A stretch of DNA of 64,000 bases from Desulfacinum sp. (GCA_014359885.1 JACIYN010000029.1:46647-110646); one strand, 5' to 3'; positions 9,509-18,383 are shown, counted from the first letter of the stretch. Notes: generated by a model from the letters alone, not told the origin. Made by a program: numbers and translations.

Positions 9509-9793
9509 ATGGAATTGGGGAAGGTGGTGGGACAGGTGGTGGCCACGGTCCGTGATCCCTCCATGCCGCACCTGACGCTTCTTCTGGTGGACGTGGTGGA
9601 CGGGCAGGGCCGCGTCTTGTACTCGGGCCAGGTGGCTGCGGATACGCTGGGAGCCGGAGAGGGCGAAATCGTCCTGCTGGCCCGGGGCTCTTCGGCCCGG
9701 AAGATCCTGGAGAAACCCGTTCCGGTGGACCTGAGCGTCATCGGCATCGTGGACCAGGTTTCCTCCCAAGGCCGATCGCTTTACCAAAAATAG
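9509..9793 (+). CDS. eutN: EutN/CcmL pentameric vertex protein
   Basis: This 94-residue protein belongs to the family that forms pentamers capping the vertices of microcompartments. The start MELGKVVGQVVATVRDPSM, the central LLLVDVVDGQGR, the conserved DTLGAGEGEIVLLARGSSAR and the end PVDLSVIGIVDQV are typical. With the BMC-A and BMC-T proteins, the operon encodes all tile types needed for a closed shell. Confidence 0.95.
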   Translation: MELGKVVGQVVATVRDPSMPHLTLLLVDVVDGQGRVLYSGQVAADTLGAGEGEIVLLARGSSARKILEKPVPVDLSVIGIVDQVSSQGRSLYQK

Positions 9794-9820
9794 CATCTGA
9801 CCATGTGAAGGGATGTCATC

Positions 9821-11251
9821 ATGGCTCTTCGACAGGAAGACATAGAGAACATTGTCCAGCAGGTGATCCTGCAACTGACCCATGAGGCCCCTGCAGCCCC
9901 AACCCAACGCCCCGGGAGCGCCCAAGGGGACTGGGGGGTCTTTGAAAGGCTGGAAGACGCGGTGGCGGCGGCCCGGGAGGCCTACCCGCGTATCGGCACG
10001 GTGGCCATGAGGGAACGGGTGGTAGCGGTCATCCGCCGGGCCGCACGGGCCAACGCCCGCAGGCTGGCGGAAATGGCTGTGGAAGAAACCGGCATGGGCC
10101 GCGTGGAGGACAAGGTCAAAAAGAACCTGCTGGTGGCCGAGCGCACCCCGGGCCCGGAAATCCTCCATCCCAGCGCCATCACGGGGGACGCGGGCCTCAC
10201 CCTCATCGAAAACGCCCCTTGGGGGGTGATCGCCTCCGTGACACCGTCCACCAACCCGGCGGCCACGGTCATCAACAACGCCATCAGCATGCTCTCGGGC
10301 GGCAACGCGGTGGTCTTCGCCCCGCATCCGTCCGCCAAGAGGGTGAGCCAGGAGACCATCCGCATGCTGAACCAGGCCATCCACGAGGAAACCGGGATCT
10401 CCAACCTGCTCACCTGTGTGCGGGAACCCAGCATCCAAGTGGCCCAGCAGCTCTTCACCTTTCCCGGGATTCATCTGCTGGTGGTCACCGGTGGGGAGGC
10501 CGTGGTGGAGGCGGCCAGGAAAGCCACCAACAAGCGGCTCATAGCCGCCGGGGCCGGCAACCCGCCGGTGGTGGTGGACGAGACGGCCGACCTGGCACGA
10601 GCGGCTCAAAGCATCTATGACGGCGCCTCCTTCGACAACAACATCATCTGCTGCGACGAGAAGGAAATCATCGCCGTGGAATCCATCGCCGACCCGTTCA
10701 AGGCCGAACTGAAGCGATGCGGGGCGGTGGAGATCACGCCTCAGCAGGCCGAAGCCGTTGCGCGCGCGGTCTTGCTCGACTATCCGGGCCCCAACGCCCG
10801 CCCCAACCCCCAATGGGTCGGCCGGGATGCTTACAAGCTCGCCGAAGCGGGCGGATTTTCCGTGCCCCGGGAAACCCGGCTTCTCTTTGTGGACGTGGGC
10901 CGGGACCTGGACCACGTGTTTGCCCGCGTGGAACAGATGATGCCCCTGCTCCCTTTGCTTCGAGCCAGGGATTTCGAGGAAGCCCTGGAATGGGCCCAGA
11001 TCCTGGAGCGTGGCCTGCGCCACACGGCGGGGCTCCATTCCCGCAACATCGACCACATGGACATCATGGCCACCCGGGTCAACACCAGTCTGTTCGTCAA
11101 GAACGGACCGCACCTGGCGGGGCTGGGAGCCGGCGGAGAAGGCTGGACGTCCATGACCATCAGTACCCCCACGGGCGAAGGCGTCACCAACGCACGCACC
11201 TTCGTGCGGCTGCGCCGATGCACCCTGGTGGGAAGCTTCCGGATTGTGTGA
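9821..11251 (+). CDS. eutE: CoA-acylating aldehyde dehydrogenase, PduP/EutE family
   Basis: This 476-residue enzyme oxidises an aldehyde (acetaldehyde or propionaldehyde in relatives) with NAD and CoA to acyl-CoA inside the compartment. The N-terminal helix ALRQEDIENIVQQVILQL, followed by a proline-rich linker, is a typical encapsulation peptide. The Rossmann region includes SVTPSTNPAATVINNAIS. The catalytic cysteine is Cys277 in SFDNNIIC. It is the only aldehyde-consuming enzyme of the operon and defines its chemistry. Its substrate chain length cannot be set from sequence alone. Confidence 0.94.
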   Translation: MALRQEDIENIVQQVILQLTHEAPAAPTQRPGSAQGDWGVFERLEDAVAAAREAYPRIGTVAMRERVVAVIRRAARANARRLAEMAVEETGMGRVEDKVKKNLLVAERTPGPEILHPSAITGDAGLTLIENAPWGVIASVTPSTNPAATVINNAISMLSGGNAVVFAPHPSAKRVSQETIRMLNQAIHEETGISNLLTCVREPSIQVAQQLFTFPGIHLLVVTGGEAVVEAARKATNKRLIAAGAGNPPVVVDETADLARAAQSIYDGASFDNNIICCDEKEIIAVESIADPFKAELKRCGAVEITPQQAEAVARAVLLDYPGPNARPNPQWVGRDAYKLAEAGGFSVPRETRLLFVDVGRDLDHVFARVEQMMPLLPLLRARDFEEALEWAQILERGLRHTAGLHSRNIDHMDIMATRVNTSLFVKNGPHLAGLGAGGEGWTSMTISTPTGEGVTNARTFVRLRRCTLVGSFRIV

Positions 11252-11255
11252 TTCC

Positions 11256-12071
11256 ATGGGCAGAAGCTGGCAAGAGGTCAACATCCTGTTGGAGGAGGCC
11301 GACCGAGTCCTCAACTGCGAGGAGTCGGCACCTTATGACGGGCCCTTCCACGTGGGCGTGGATCTGGGAACGGCCGACGTGGTCCTGATGGTGGTGGACG
11401 ATCGCGGCCGACCCGTGGCGGCCTTCCTGGAATGGGCCCAGGTGGTCCGGGACGGCGTGGTGGTGGATTTCGTCGGCGCGGTGGACATCGTGCGGCGGCT
11501 GGTTCAGAAGGCCGAGGCCCGTTTGGGCGTGGCCATCACAAGCGCGTCCACCTCCTTTCCCCCGGGAACCGACGCCAGGCTTTCCACCAACATTTTGGAA
11601 ACAGCCGGTTTGGATGTGGTTCGGGTCATGGATGAGCCCAGTTGTGTGGGACGTCTCCTCAGCCTCGACAAGGCAGCCGTGGTGGATATCGGCGGAGGCA
11701 CCACCGGTACGGCCGTCCTGAGCCGGGGCCGGGTGATCTTCAGCGGCGACGAGCCCACCGGCGGCACCCACATCACCCTGGTGATCGCCGGCCGGTACGG
11801 GCTGTCTTTCCATGAGGCGGAAGAAAAGAAGCGCGTGGCGGGCGACCCGACCATCCTGGATCTGGCCCGCCCCACGCTCCAACGCATCTGCGACATCGTC
11901 TCGGGCCACATCGCGGGCCATGGCGTCCAGGAAATCATCCTCTCGGGCGGTACGTGCTGCCTGGAAGGAATCGAGACCGTTTTTGCCCGCGAACTGGGTT
12001 TGCCGGTGAAGGTGCCGAGCCGGCCTCTCCTGCTCACTCCCCTGGCCATCGCTTCCCTGGCCGTAGAATAA
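11256..12071 (+). CDS. eutJ: EutJ-like Hsp70-family protein
   Basis: This 271-residue protein has the actin/Hsp70 ATPase fold without a substrate-binding domain. The phosphate-binding motifs are HVGVDLGTADVVLMVVDD near residue 30 and AVVDIGGGTTGTAVLSRG near residue 145; the adenosine motif is IILSGGTCCLEGI. EutJ proteins are thought to be compartment or enzyme chaperones. It is the last gene, five bases after eutE, and the following gene is convergent. Confidence 0.88.
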   Translation: MGRSWQEVNILLEEADRVLNCEESAPYDGPFHVGVDLGTADVVLMVVDDRGRPVAAFLEWAQVVRDGVVVDFVGAVDIVRRLVQKAEARLGVAITSASTSFPPGTDARLSTNILETAGLDVVRVMDEPSCVGRLLSLDKAAVVDIGGGTTGTAVLSRGRVIFSGDEPTGGTHITLVIAGRYGLSFHEAEEKKRVAGDPTILDLARPTLQRICDIVSGHIAGHGVQEIILSGGTCCLEGIETVFARELGLPVKVPSRPLLLTPLAIASLAVE

Positions 12072-12102
12072 ATCTACGATCAGCGGCCTTCACTCGCTCC
12101 CG

Positions 12103-13146
12103 TCACGCACCTTTCCCGGCGATCTGGGCGATGACGGCCACCGCCCGGTCGATGTCTTCCCCGGACACATCCAGGTGGGTCACGGCCCGGATGCCGGAAC
12201 CGATGCCCACCAGGGAAACGCCCCGCCTTTTGGCTTCCGCCGTGAAGGCCGGAACGTCCAGGGCAAGCCCCGGGATTTCGAAGAAGACCATGTTGGTTTC
12301 CGGCTCGGGGGTGAGCACCCGGATGCCCGGGATCTTTGAAAGGCCGCGGGCCAGGCGCCGGGCGTTTTCGTGGTCTTGGGCCAGCCGCTCCACGTGGTGG
12401 TCCAGGGCGTGCAAGCACCCGGCGGCCACGATCCCCGCCTGGCGCATGGCGCCGCCGAACATGTGCTTGTAGAGGCGCGCCCGGGCGATGAAGTCGGCCG
12501 ATCCGGCCAGCACGGCTCCCACGGGAGCGCCCAGCCCCTTGGTGAAATCGATCCAGACCGAATCCACGCAGGCCGCAAATTCCCGGGCCGACACGCCGGA
12601 GGCCACCACGGCGTTCAGAAGGCGCGCGCCGTCCATGTGAAGCGCCAGGCCCAACTCACGGGCCTTGTCGTGCACCGCCCTCAGCTCGTCCAGCCGCCAC
12701 ACCGTACCGCCCCCGAAGTTATGGGTCTGTTCCACGCACACCAGCCGGGGCGTGGGCGCATAGGGCCAGGGAGCCGTACGCACCTTGTTGTAGGCCTCTT
12801 CCAGGGCCTCGGGCGTGAAGATTCCGCGCTCGCTGGGGATGGGCTCCATCAACACCCCGGAGGCGAAGGGCGAACCTCCCGATTCGGCCCGGAGGATGTG
12901 GGCCATGTGGTCGGCCAGCACCGCGTCGCCGGGTTGGGTGTGGGTCTTGAGGGCCACCAGGTTGCACATGGTGCCGCCGGGAAGAAAGAGCGCGGCTTCC
13001 TTTCCCAGAAGATCACAGACGCGCTCCAGCAGGCGGTTCACCGTGGGGTCTTCGCCCTTCTGCTCGTCGCCCACCTCCGCCGCCGCCATGGCCCGGCGCA
13101 TGGCTTCCGTGGGTTTGGTTTCCGTATCGCTCGCCAAAGGAATCAT
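12103..13146 (-). CDS. ltaE: Low-specificity L-threonine aldolase
   Basis: This 347-residue PLP enzyme cleaves L-threonine to glycine and acetaldehyde. Family features are the opening region SDTETKPTEAMRRAMAAAEV and GDEQKGEDPTVNRLLE, then FLPGGTMCNLVALKTH, the histidine-rich segment HMDGARLLNAVVASG, and the PLP lysine segment SVWIDFTKGLGAPVGAVL. The start at 13146 has GGAGAAGA upstream. The gene ends 31 bases from the 3' end of eutJ, convergently. Its product acetaldehyde is a plausible feed for the aldehyde dehydrogenase of the compartment, but it is not in that operon and I see no clear encapsulation peptide. Confidence 0.92.
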   Translation of the reverse strand: MIPLASDTETKPTEAMRRAMAAAEVGDEQKGEDPTVNRLLERVCDLLGKEAALFLPGGTMCNLVALKTHTQPGDAVLADHMAHILRAESGGSPFASGVLMEPIPSERGIFTPEALEEAYNKVRTAPWPYAPTPRLVCVEQTHNFGGGTVWRLDELRAVHDKARELGLALHMDGARLLNAVVASGVSAREFAACVDSVWIDFTKGLGAPVGAVLAGSADFIARARLYKHMFGGAMRQAGIVAAGCLHALDHHVERLAQDHENARRLARGLSKIPGIRVLTPEPETNMVFFEIPGLALDVPAFTAEAKRRGVSLVGIGSGIRAVTHLDVSGEDIDRAVAVIAQIAGKGA

Positions 13147-13165
13147 GGCCTCTTCTCCGTCTTTT

Positions 13166-13286
13166 CGTGATCCGTAATCCGTAATCCGTGATCCGTGGTC
13201 CGTAATCCGTGGTCCGGGAGCCGTGGTCCGGGAGCCGGGGTTCGGGAGCCGGGGTTCGGGAGCCGGGGTTCGGGAGCCGGGGGACA
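13166..13286. repeat. Short tandem repeat array
   Basis: The array has units of 7-15 bases such as ATCCGTAATCCGTGGTCCG, grading into GGGAGCCGGGGTTC repeated several times. It sits between the small membrane protein gene and ltaE. The units are too short and unspaced to be CRISPR repeats. Related text (ACTACGGATTACGGTTCACG) appears near 19640. Confidence 0.8.
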
Positions 13287-13676
13287 TTACCCCCGGTTCC
13301 ACCAGAAGACCAGGGCGGGAGCCGCTCCGATCCAAAGGAGCACCAAAAGCCACAGGCGGCCGCGACACAAATTGTAGTCCGCCCAAAGACGCTCCCACGA
13401 ATGGCCCGCCCCATAATGCCCGAACCCGAACTCAAAGGCCACCGTCATGACGATCCACGCCGTTCCCACCCGGACGGCCTGGGAAAGGGACGCCAAGGGC
13501 CGCACATGGCCGGCGGTGGCGATGATGAGGCCGAAGAGCACCATGGCCAGGACCGAGGAGATCTGATGGGACCGAAGTTCGCCCAGCCGTCTCCCGTAGG
13601 TGAATTCCCGGAGCAGTCCATTTGCCACGGCCGCCCCCGCCAGCAGCACCCAAACGATCAGGTATTCCCATGGCAT
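13287..13676 (-). CDS. Small four-helix membrane protein of unknown function
   Basis: This 129-residue protein has four hydrophobic segments (about residues 3-20, 40-57, 70-84, 108-125) and the polar loops REFTYGRRLGELRSHQISS and GFGHYGAGHSWERLWADYN. The layout resembles small uncharacterised inner-membrane proteins; I do not recognise the family. A strong AAGGGGAGA site supports the ATG at 13676. It lies between the PfkB kinase gene (63 bases upstream) and ltaE in the same direction, so the three may form one transcription unit. Confidence 0.7.
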   Translation of the reverse strand: MPWEYLIVWVLLAGAAVANGLLREFTYGRRLGELRSHQISSVLAMVLFGLIIATAGHVRPLASLSQAVRVGTAWIVMTVAFEFGFGHYGAGHSWERLWADYNLCRGRLWLLVLLWIGAAPALVFWWNRG

Positions 13677-13738
13677 GAGGATTCTCCCCTTCATATGAAA
13701 GAGAACCGCGAAGGAATTCGAAGAAGCGTCAATGGAAA

Positions 13739-14659
13739 CTAGAAGGATGCGGCAAATTCTTGGGGGAATTGGGAAGGCCAAGGGATGCCCGCGCGGCCTC
13801 CCAGCCGGGTGGCCACCCGGGCCGCGGCCCAGGACGCGAAACGCACCCGGCGCTCCAGGGGCCAGCCCCGCAAAAGTCCGTACACATAGGCCCCGTGGAA
13901 CACGTCGCCGCACCCGGTGGTGTCCACGGCCTCCACCGGAAAGGCGGGCTCCCGGAAAAAGAGTCCATCGGCATGGAAGACCGATCCCCGCGGCCCCAGG
14001 GTCACGCCCACCACCTGAGGGCCCAGTTCGGCCAGTTTCCGGCACGCTTCCTCGGGGTTCGATTCCCCCACGAGAGACCGGGCGAAGGTCTCGGACGCGA
14101 TGAAATGATCGCTTCTCCGGGCCAGTTCCAGCATGCCGTCCCGGAGGCTTCCCGCGTCCACCACCACGGGGACGGACGCCTTCCGGGCCGCCTCCGCCGC
14201 CCGAAGGGCCGCATCCATGAAAAGGCCGTCCGTGAGGAGCACCCGGGCCGCCCGCACCTCATCCAGCGGGACCTCTTCCGGCCGCAGCGGCTCCCCCGTG
14301 GGCCGCTGCCAGAAGATGGTGCGGCGCCCGTTTTCCGGTTCCGCCACGATGAAGGCGAACTGGGACGTCCTTCCCTCTCGGACCAGCACATGGCGGGTGT
14401 CCACGCCCTCCCGGCAAAGGGATGCCAGGATTTCGTCCCCGAAGGCGTCGTCCCCCACCACGCCGCACAGAACCGCCCGCAGGCCCCATCGGGCCAAAGC
14501 GACCAGGGCGGTGGCCGTGGGCCCTCCGCCCTGGATGGTCAGATCCCGAAACTCGCATTTCACGTCCGGAGGGGGGTAGGCCTCGATCCGCCCCAGGTAG
14601 TCCAGGGAACATTGGCCCACCCCGATCACGTCCCAGCGTTTTCCCTCCATGGGCGACAT
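13739..14659 (-). CDS. PfkB-family carbohydrate kinase
   Basis: This ~306-residue sugar kinase shows the family elements in order: an N-terminal strand with VIGVGQCSLDYLG, the substrate-lid motif GGGPTATALVALARWGL, GVVGDDAFGDEIL, and the C-terminal motif DTTGCGDVFHGAYVYGLL with the catalytic aspartate and anion hole. The pattern is closer to the YihV (sulfofructose kinase) and ribokinase-like branch than to adenosine kinases, but the substrate cannot be assigned. I start it at ATG 14659. Extending to 14746 would translate a dispersed intergenic repeat and is probably wrong. Confidence 0.85.
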   Translation of the reverse strand: MSPMEGKRWDVIGVGQCSLDYLGRIEAYPPPDVKCEFRDLTIQGGGPTATALVALARWGLRAVLCGVVGDDAFGDEILASLCREGVDTRHVLVREGRTSQFAFIVAEPENGRRTIFWQRPTGEPLRPEEVPLDEVRAARVLLTDGLFMDAALRAAEAARKASVPVVVDAGSLRDGMLELARRSDHFIASETFARSLVGESNPEEACRKLAELGPQVVGVTLGPRGSVFHADGLFFREPAFPVEAVDTTGCGDVFHGAYVYGLLRGWPLERRVRFASWAAARVATRLGGRAGIPWPSQFPQEFAASF

Positions 14660-14678
14660 TCCTTCGACCTGAATTGCC

Positions 14679-14760
14679 GGATTCTTTCTCATGGACAGGT
14701 CCTGAAGGGCGGGCATAAAGCCCGCCCCTACAAAAAGGGGACCCATTGGGCAGGGGCGGA
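14679..14760. repeat. Dispersed intergenic repeat
   Basis: The stretch matches 3747-3830, including TTCTTTCTCATGGACAGGTC and a GGGCGGGC-ATAAA-GCCCGCCC hairpin. It sits between the kinase gene and aapP. Confidence 0.75.
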
Positions 14761-14767
14761 CGGCTTC

Positions 14768-15538
14768 TCAGTGAAGGATCTGGCTCAGAAAGAGCTTGGT
14801 GCGCTCGTGCTGCGGGTTGTTGAAGAATTCTTCCGGCGTGTTTTCCTCCACCACCTGGCCGCCGTCCATGAAGAGCACCCGGTGGGCCACGCTCCGGGCG
14901 AATCCCATCTCGTGGGTCACCACGATCATGGTCATCCCCTCCTGGGCCAGCTCGATCATGACGTCCAGAACCTCCTTGATCATCTCGGGGTCCAGGGCCG
15001 AAGTGGGTTCGTCGAAAAGCATCACCTTGGGCGACATGCACAGGCTCCGGGCGATGGCCACCCGCTGTTGCTGCCCACCGGAAAGCTGCCCCGGATACTT
15101 GTGGGCCTGCTCGGCGATGTGCACCTTTTCCAGGTAGTACATGGCCGTCTCTTCCGCTTCCCTGCGCGGCACCTTCCGGACCCAGATGGGCCCCAGGGTG
15201 AGGTTTTCCAAAACGGTCAGGTGGGGAAAGAGGTTGAAGTGCTGGAACACCATGCCCACCTCGGAGCGGATCTTTTCGATGTTCTTGATGTTGTTGGTCA
15301 GTTCGATGCCGTCCACGATGATCCGCCCTCTCTGGTGTTCCTCCAGCCGGTTGATGCACCGGATGAGGGTGGACTTGCCCGATCCCGACGGGCCGCAGAT
15401 GACGATCCGCTCCTGCTTGTTCACCTTCAGGTTGATTCCCTTGAGCACGTGGAATTCACCGAACCACTTGTGCAGGTCGATGATCTCCACCATCACTTCG
15501 GAATCGGGTCTGGGACGGCTTTCGGTCTTTTCAGTCAT
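14768..15538 (-). CDS. aapP: Amino-acid ABC transporter ATPase (AapP/GlnQ type)
   Basis: This 256-residue ATPase powers uptake through the AapQ-AapM membrane pair. It has Walker [10 protein letters not shown], a Q-loop VFQHFN, the signature [15 protein letters not shown], Walker [15 protein letters not shown] and the H-loop VVTHE. The family-typical end ([18 protein letters not shown]) is present. It is the last gene of the operon, separated from aapM by a 337-base space holding a dispersed repeat (15611-15812). Confidence 0.93.
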   Translation of the reverse strand: MTEKTESRPRPDSEVMVEIIDLHKWFGEFHVLKGINLKVNKQERIVICGPSGSGKSTLIRCINRLEEHQRGRIIVDGIELTNNIKNIEKIRSEVGMVFQHFNLFPHLTVLENLTLGPIWVRKVPRREAEETAMYYLEKVHIAEQAHKYPGQLSGGQQQRVAIARSLCMSPKVMLFDEPTSALDPEMIKEVLDVMIELAQEGMTMIVVTHEMGFARSVAHRVLFMDGGQVVEENTPEEFFNNPQHERTKLFLSQILH

Positions 15539-15610
15539 GGATCCCTGTTCCTCTCAATAAGTTGCACCGGCTTTCGGGACTTGCCCATCAAGCACATTTT
15601 CTTGGATATC

Positions 15611-15812
15611 ACCACAGAGACGCAGAGGCCTCAGAGGTTCTTCCTTTGATCCGCGCCGCTGAGAAGGGCGGCGCGGATCAAAACCGGCCCTTCGGGATGT
15701 CCGGTGCCGTTCCCCCGAAGGGGGCGGACCGCGTGCCGGGGCGGCGTCTCAGCGCCCCGGCACGCATCCTCCCAAAGCCTTTTCCTCTGCGCTCTCTGTG
15801 TCTCTGCGGTGC
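15611..15812. repeat. MITE-like interspersed element with CACAGAG termini
   Basis: The ends form inverted repeats (ACCACAGAGACGCAGAG at the left, CTCTGTGTCTCTGCGGT at the right). Inside are two hairpins, one formed by GATCCGCGCCGCTGAGA with its partner and one GTGCCGGGGC...GCCCCGGCAC. A second complete copy is at 59586-59861 and a half copy at 27280-27362. No transposase is encoded. Confidence 0.8.
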
Positions 15813-15875
15813 AATTCTTTTCAAACACTCCCGTGCCGTCGGTTTCCCGCCGCGACCTCCCCCTTCGGCCGCATC

Positions 15876-16958
15876 CTAATGATTGTCCGTGGACAGCTCT
15901 TGCTCCAGCCTGCGGCTGTAGTGGGACATGGAAAAACAGCCCAGGAAATAGAGGATGGCCAGGAAGATGTAGGCCTCCCGGCTGAATCCCATCCATTCCG
16001 GATTGGAAAGGACCGTCTGGGTGGTCTTCAAGACGTCGTAGAGGGCGATGATCACCACCAGGGAGGTGTCCTTGAAGGCCGAGATGAGGATGCTCACCGT
16101 GGGCGGAATGACGATCTTCAGCGCCTGGGGAAGGATCACCAGCCGCATGGTGAGGTAGTAGTTGAGCCCCAGGGATTCGGCCGCCTCGTATTGACCCCGC
16201 GGGATGGCCTGGAGGCCGCCGCGCACCACCTCGGCGATGTAGGCCGCCGTGAAGAGAATGATGGCCACCTGAGCCCGCAGGATCTTGTTGATGGTGATCC
16301 CCTCGGGAAGAAAGAGCGGAAAGATGATGGAGCCCATGAAGAGGAGACTGATGAGGGGAACGCCCCGGATCATCTCGATGTAGACCACGCTGAGCACTTT
16401 GATGGCGGGCATCTTGGACTGGCGCCCCAAGGCCAGGATCACCCCCAGGGGATAGGCCGCCGTGAGGCCGAACACGGAAAGAAGGAGGGTCAAGGGCAGG
16501 CCGCCCCACTTGGTGCTTTCCACGGCGGGAAGGCCCGGCACGCCGCCCGCCATGAGGATGCCCATGGCGGGAAGGCCGGCCAGCCACCCATAGGCCAGCC
16601 ACTTGTTCCAGTTCTTTCGGTGCCGGGAAAAGAAGAGGAGGCCCAGGAGCAGCAACACCGCCACCGTGGGCCGCCACTGCTGATCGTAGGGATAGAAACC
16701 AAAAAGGATGAAGCGGATGTTCTGAGTGATGACCGACCAGCAGGCGCCCGCTCCGTCCCGGCACACCTGAGACGGCGAAAACCAGGACGCATCCAGGAAG
16801 GCCCAGCGCGCAAAGGGCGGCAGGATCGTCCACAGGAAATAGAGGGTCGTCAGGGTCAGCAGGGAATTGAGCGGCGTGTTGAAAAGATTCTGCCGAAGCC
16901 ATCCCACCACTCCCACGGAAGTGACGGGCGGCCTCACCACTTGCACCTGTTCGGACAT
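15876..16958 (-). CDS. aapM: Amino-acid ABC transporter permease AapM
   Basis: This 360-residue inner-membrane permease has an N-terminal extension with extra helices, as in the general L-amino-acid (Aap) transporters, and a C-terminal HisM-like domain. The EAA motif lies in ESLGLNYYLTMRLVILPQALKIVIPP. Other family marks are GVILALGRQSKMPAIKVLSVVYIEMIRGVPLI. It follows aapQ after a 39-base gap. Confidence 0.93.
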   Translation of the reverse strand: MSEQVQVVRPPVTSVGVVGWLRQNLFNTPLNSLLTLTTLYFLWTILPPFARWAFLDASWFSPSQVCRDGAGACWSVITQNIRFILFGFYPYDQQWRPTVAVLLLLGLLFFSRHRKNWNKWLAYGWLAGLPAMGILMAGGVPGLPAVESTKWGGLPLTLLLSVFGLTAAYPLGVILALGRQSKMPAIKVLSVVYIEMIRGVPLISLLFMGSIIFPLFLPEGITINKILRAQVAIILFTAAYIAEVVRGGLQAIPRGQYEAAESLGLNYYLTMRLVILPQALKIVIPPTVSILISAFKDTSLVVIIALYDVLKTTQTVLSNPEWMGFSREAYIFLAILYFLGCFSMSHYSRRLEQELSTDNH

Positions 16959-16997
16959 GGAAACCGTCTCCTCATTCGACGCTTGTCCGCCGGTTGG

Positions 16998-18197
16998 CTA
17001 GCGCTCCACCAGTTTCACCTTCTTGTTGTACCAGTTCATGAAGGCGGACGTGGACAGGCTGAAGAAGAGATAGACCACCATGATGAGCGCCACGCCTTCG
17101 ATGGACTGCCCCGTCTGGTTGATGGTGGTGTTGGCCACGGATACGAAATCCGGATACCCGATGGCCACGGCCAGGGAGCTGTTCTTGGTCAGGTTGAGCA
17201 TCTGGCTGGTGAGCGGCGGGATGATGACCCGAAGGGCCTGGGGAAGGATGACCAGCCGGAGCACCTGGGCCGGGCGAAGCCCCAACGACATGGCCGCCTC
17301 CCGCTGGCCCTTGCTCACGGACTGGATGCCGGCCCGGACCACTTCCGCCACGAAGGCGGCCGTGTAAAGGATGAGGCCCAGCAGGAGCGCCATGAATTCG
17401 GGGCTCAGGGTGGTCCCGCCCCGGAAGTTGAAGCCCCGGAGCTCGGGAACGTTCAGGGAAAAGGGCGCCCCGAGGGCGACCCACACCGCCAGCGGAAGGC
17501 CCAGCAAGAGGGCCAGGGACACGCGGAAGACGGGGAAGGTCTTTCCGGTTTCGTCCTGGCGCTTGCGGGCCCAGCGCCGCAGACCCCACACCAGAAGGCA
17601 CGCCGCCAGGAGGGCCAGAACAACGTAGCGGTAGGCCGGATGGAATTCGGGTGTGGGCATGATGAGCCCCCGGTTGCACAAAAAGACGCCGTGCAGGGGG
17701 TTCAGGGCCTGTCGGGGACTGGGGAGCGTTTCGTAGAAGATGGCGTACCAGAAAAAGAGCTGTATCAGGACGGGAATGTCCTGCATCACCTCGATGTAGA
17801 TGGCCGCGAGCCGGGAAATGAGCCAGTTGCTGGAAAGACGGGCGATGCCGATGAAGGTTCCCAGGAGGACGGTGATGACGATGCCGATGAAGGAGACCTT
17901 GACGGTATTGAGGGCTCCCACCAGCAGGGCCCGGGCGTAGGTGTTGGAGGCGTCGTAGGCAATGAGGGACTCGCCGATCTCGAAGGCCGCCTCCTTGCCC
18001 AGAAAGTCGAATCCGGTGGCGATCTTCTGGCGCTGCAGGTTGGCCACGGTGTTGGAAATGAGGTACCAGGCGATGAGTCCCACGACGCCCAGCACCAATA
18101 TCTGAAAGAGAACGGCGCGCTTTTTCGGGTCGAGCCAGAACGGCTCGGGCTTTTCATGCAGCGCGGCGGCATCAGTTGGGGATGTGTTCAAGGCCAT
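16998..18197 (-). CDS. aapQ: Amino-acid ABC transporter permease AapQ
   Basis: This 399-residue permease is a partner of AapM. It has a first helix (VLFQILVLGVVGLIAWYLI), the long periplasmic loop typical of AapQ (residues ~50-90 and 150-270), and the C-terminal EAA-like region AAMSLGLRPAQVLRLVILPQ. The start at 18197 lies 160 bases downstream of the terminator that follows aapJ. Confidence 0.92.
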   Translation of the reverse strand: MALNTSPTDAAALHEKPEPFWLDPKKRAVLFQILVLGVVGLIAWYLISNTVANLQRQKIATGFDFLGKEAAFEIGESLIAYDASNTYARALLVGALNTVKVSFIGIVITVLLGTFIGIARLSSNWLISRLAAIYIEVMQDIPVLIQLFFWYAIFYETLPSPRQALNPLHGVFLCNRGLIMPTPEFHPAYRYVVLALLAACLLVWGLRRWARKRQDETGKTFPVFRVSLALLLGLPLAVWVALGAPFSLNVPELRGFNFRGGTTLSPEFMALLLGLILYTAAFVAEVVRAGIQSVSKGQREAAMSLGLRPAQVLRLVILPQALRVIIPPLTSQMLNLTKNSSLAVAIGYPDFVSVANTTINQTGQSIEGVALIMVVYLFFSLSTSAFMNWYNKKVKLVER

Positions 18198-18356
18198 TCT
18201 GTCCTCTCAAGTTCCCAAATCCGTCTCCGGGATCGCGGCACGACACGGGATATGGATGCTCTTTCAGGATCCCGGGAGCCAACGGGCGAACGGGTGAACC
18301 GGGCGGGGAAGAACATGGGGCAGCGTGAGAGGGCACGGCACCCGGGATCAAGGGGC

Positions 18357-18383
18357 AAAAAAAGTGCCCCACGAAGGGGGCAC
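18357..18383 (-). terminator. Rho-independent terminator after aapJ
   Basis: On the minus strand the sequence is GTGCCCC-CTTCGT-GGGGCAC followed by seven T. The stem is seven perfect pairs. It sits 22 bases after the aapJ stop and before aapQ, so it should make the binding protein more abundant than the membrane subunits. Confidence 0.92.

Noticed and set aside
13166..13286. Possible CRISPR array
   Set aside because: Repeat units are 7-15 bases and abut each other without unique spacers.
14660..14746. N-terminal extension of the PfkB kinase to 14746
   Set aside because: The extra residues are encoded by a dispersed intergenic repeat that also occurs at 3747-3843, so they are unlikely to be coding.
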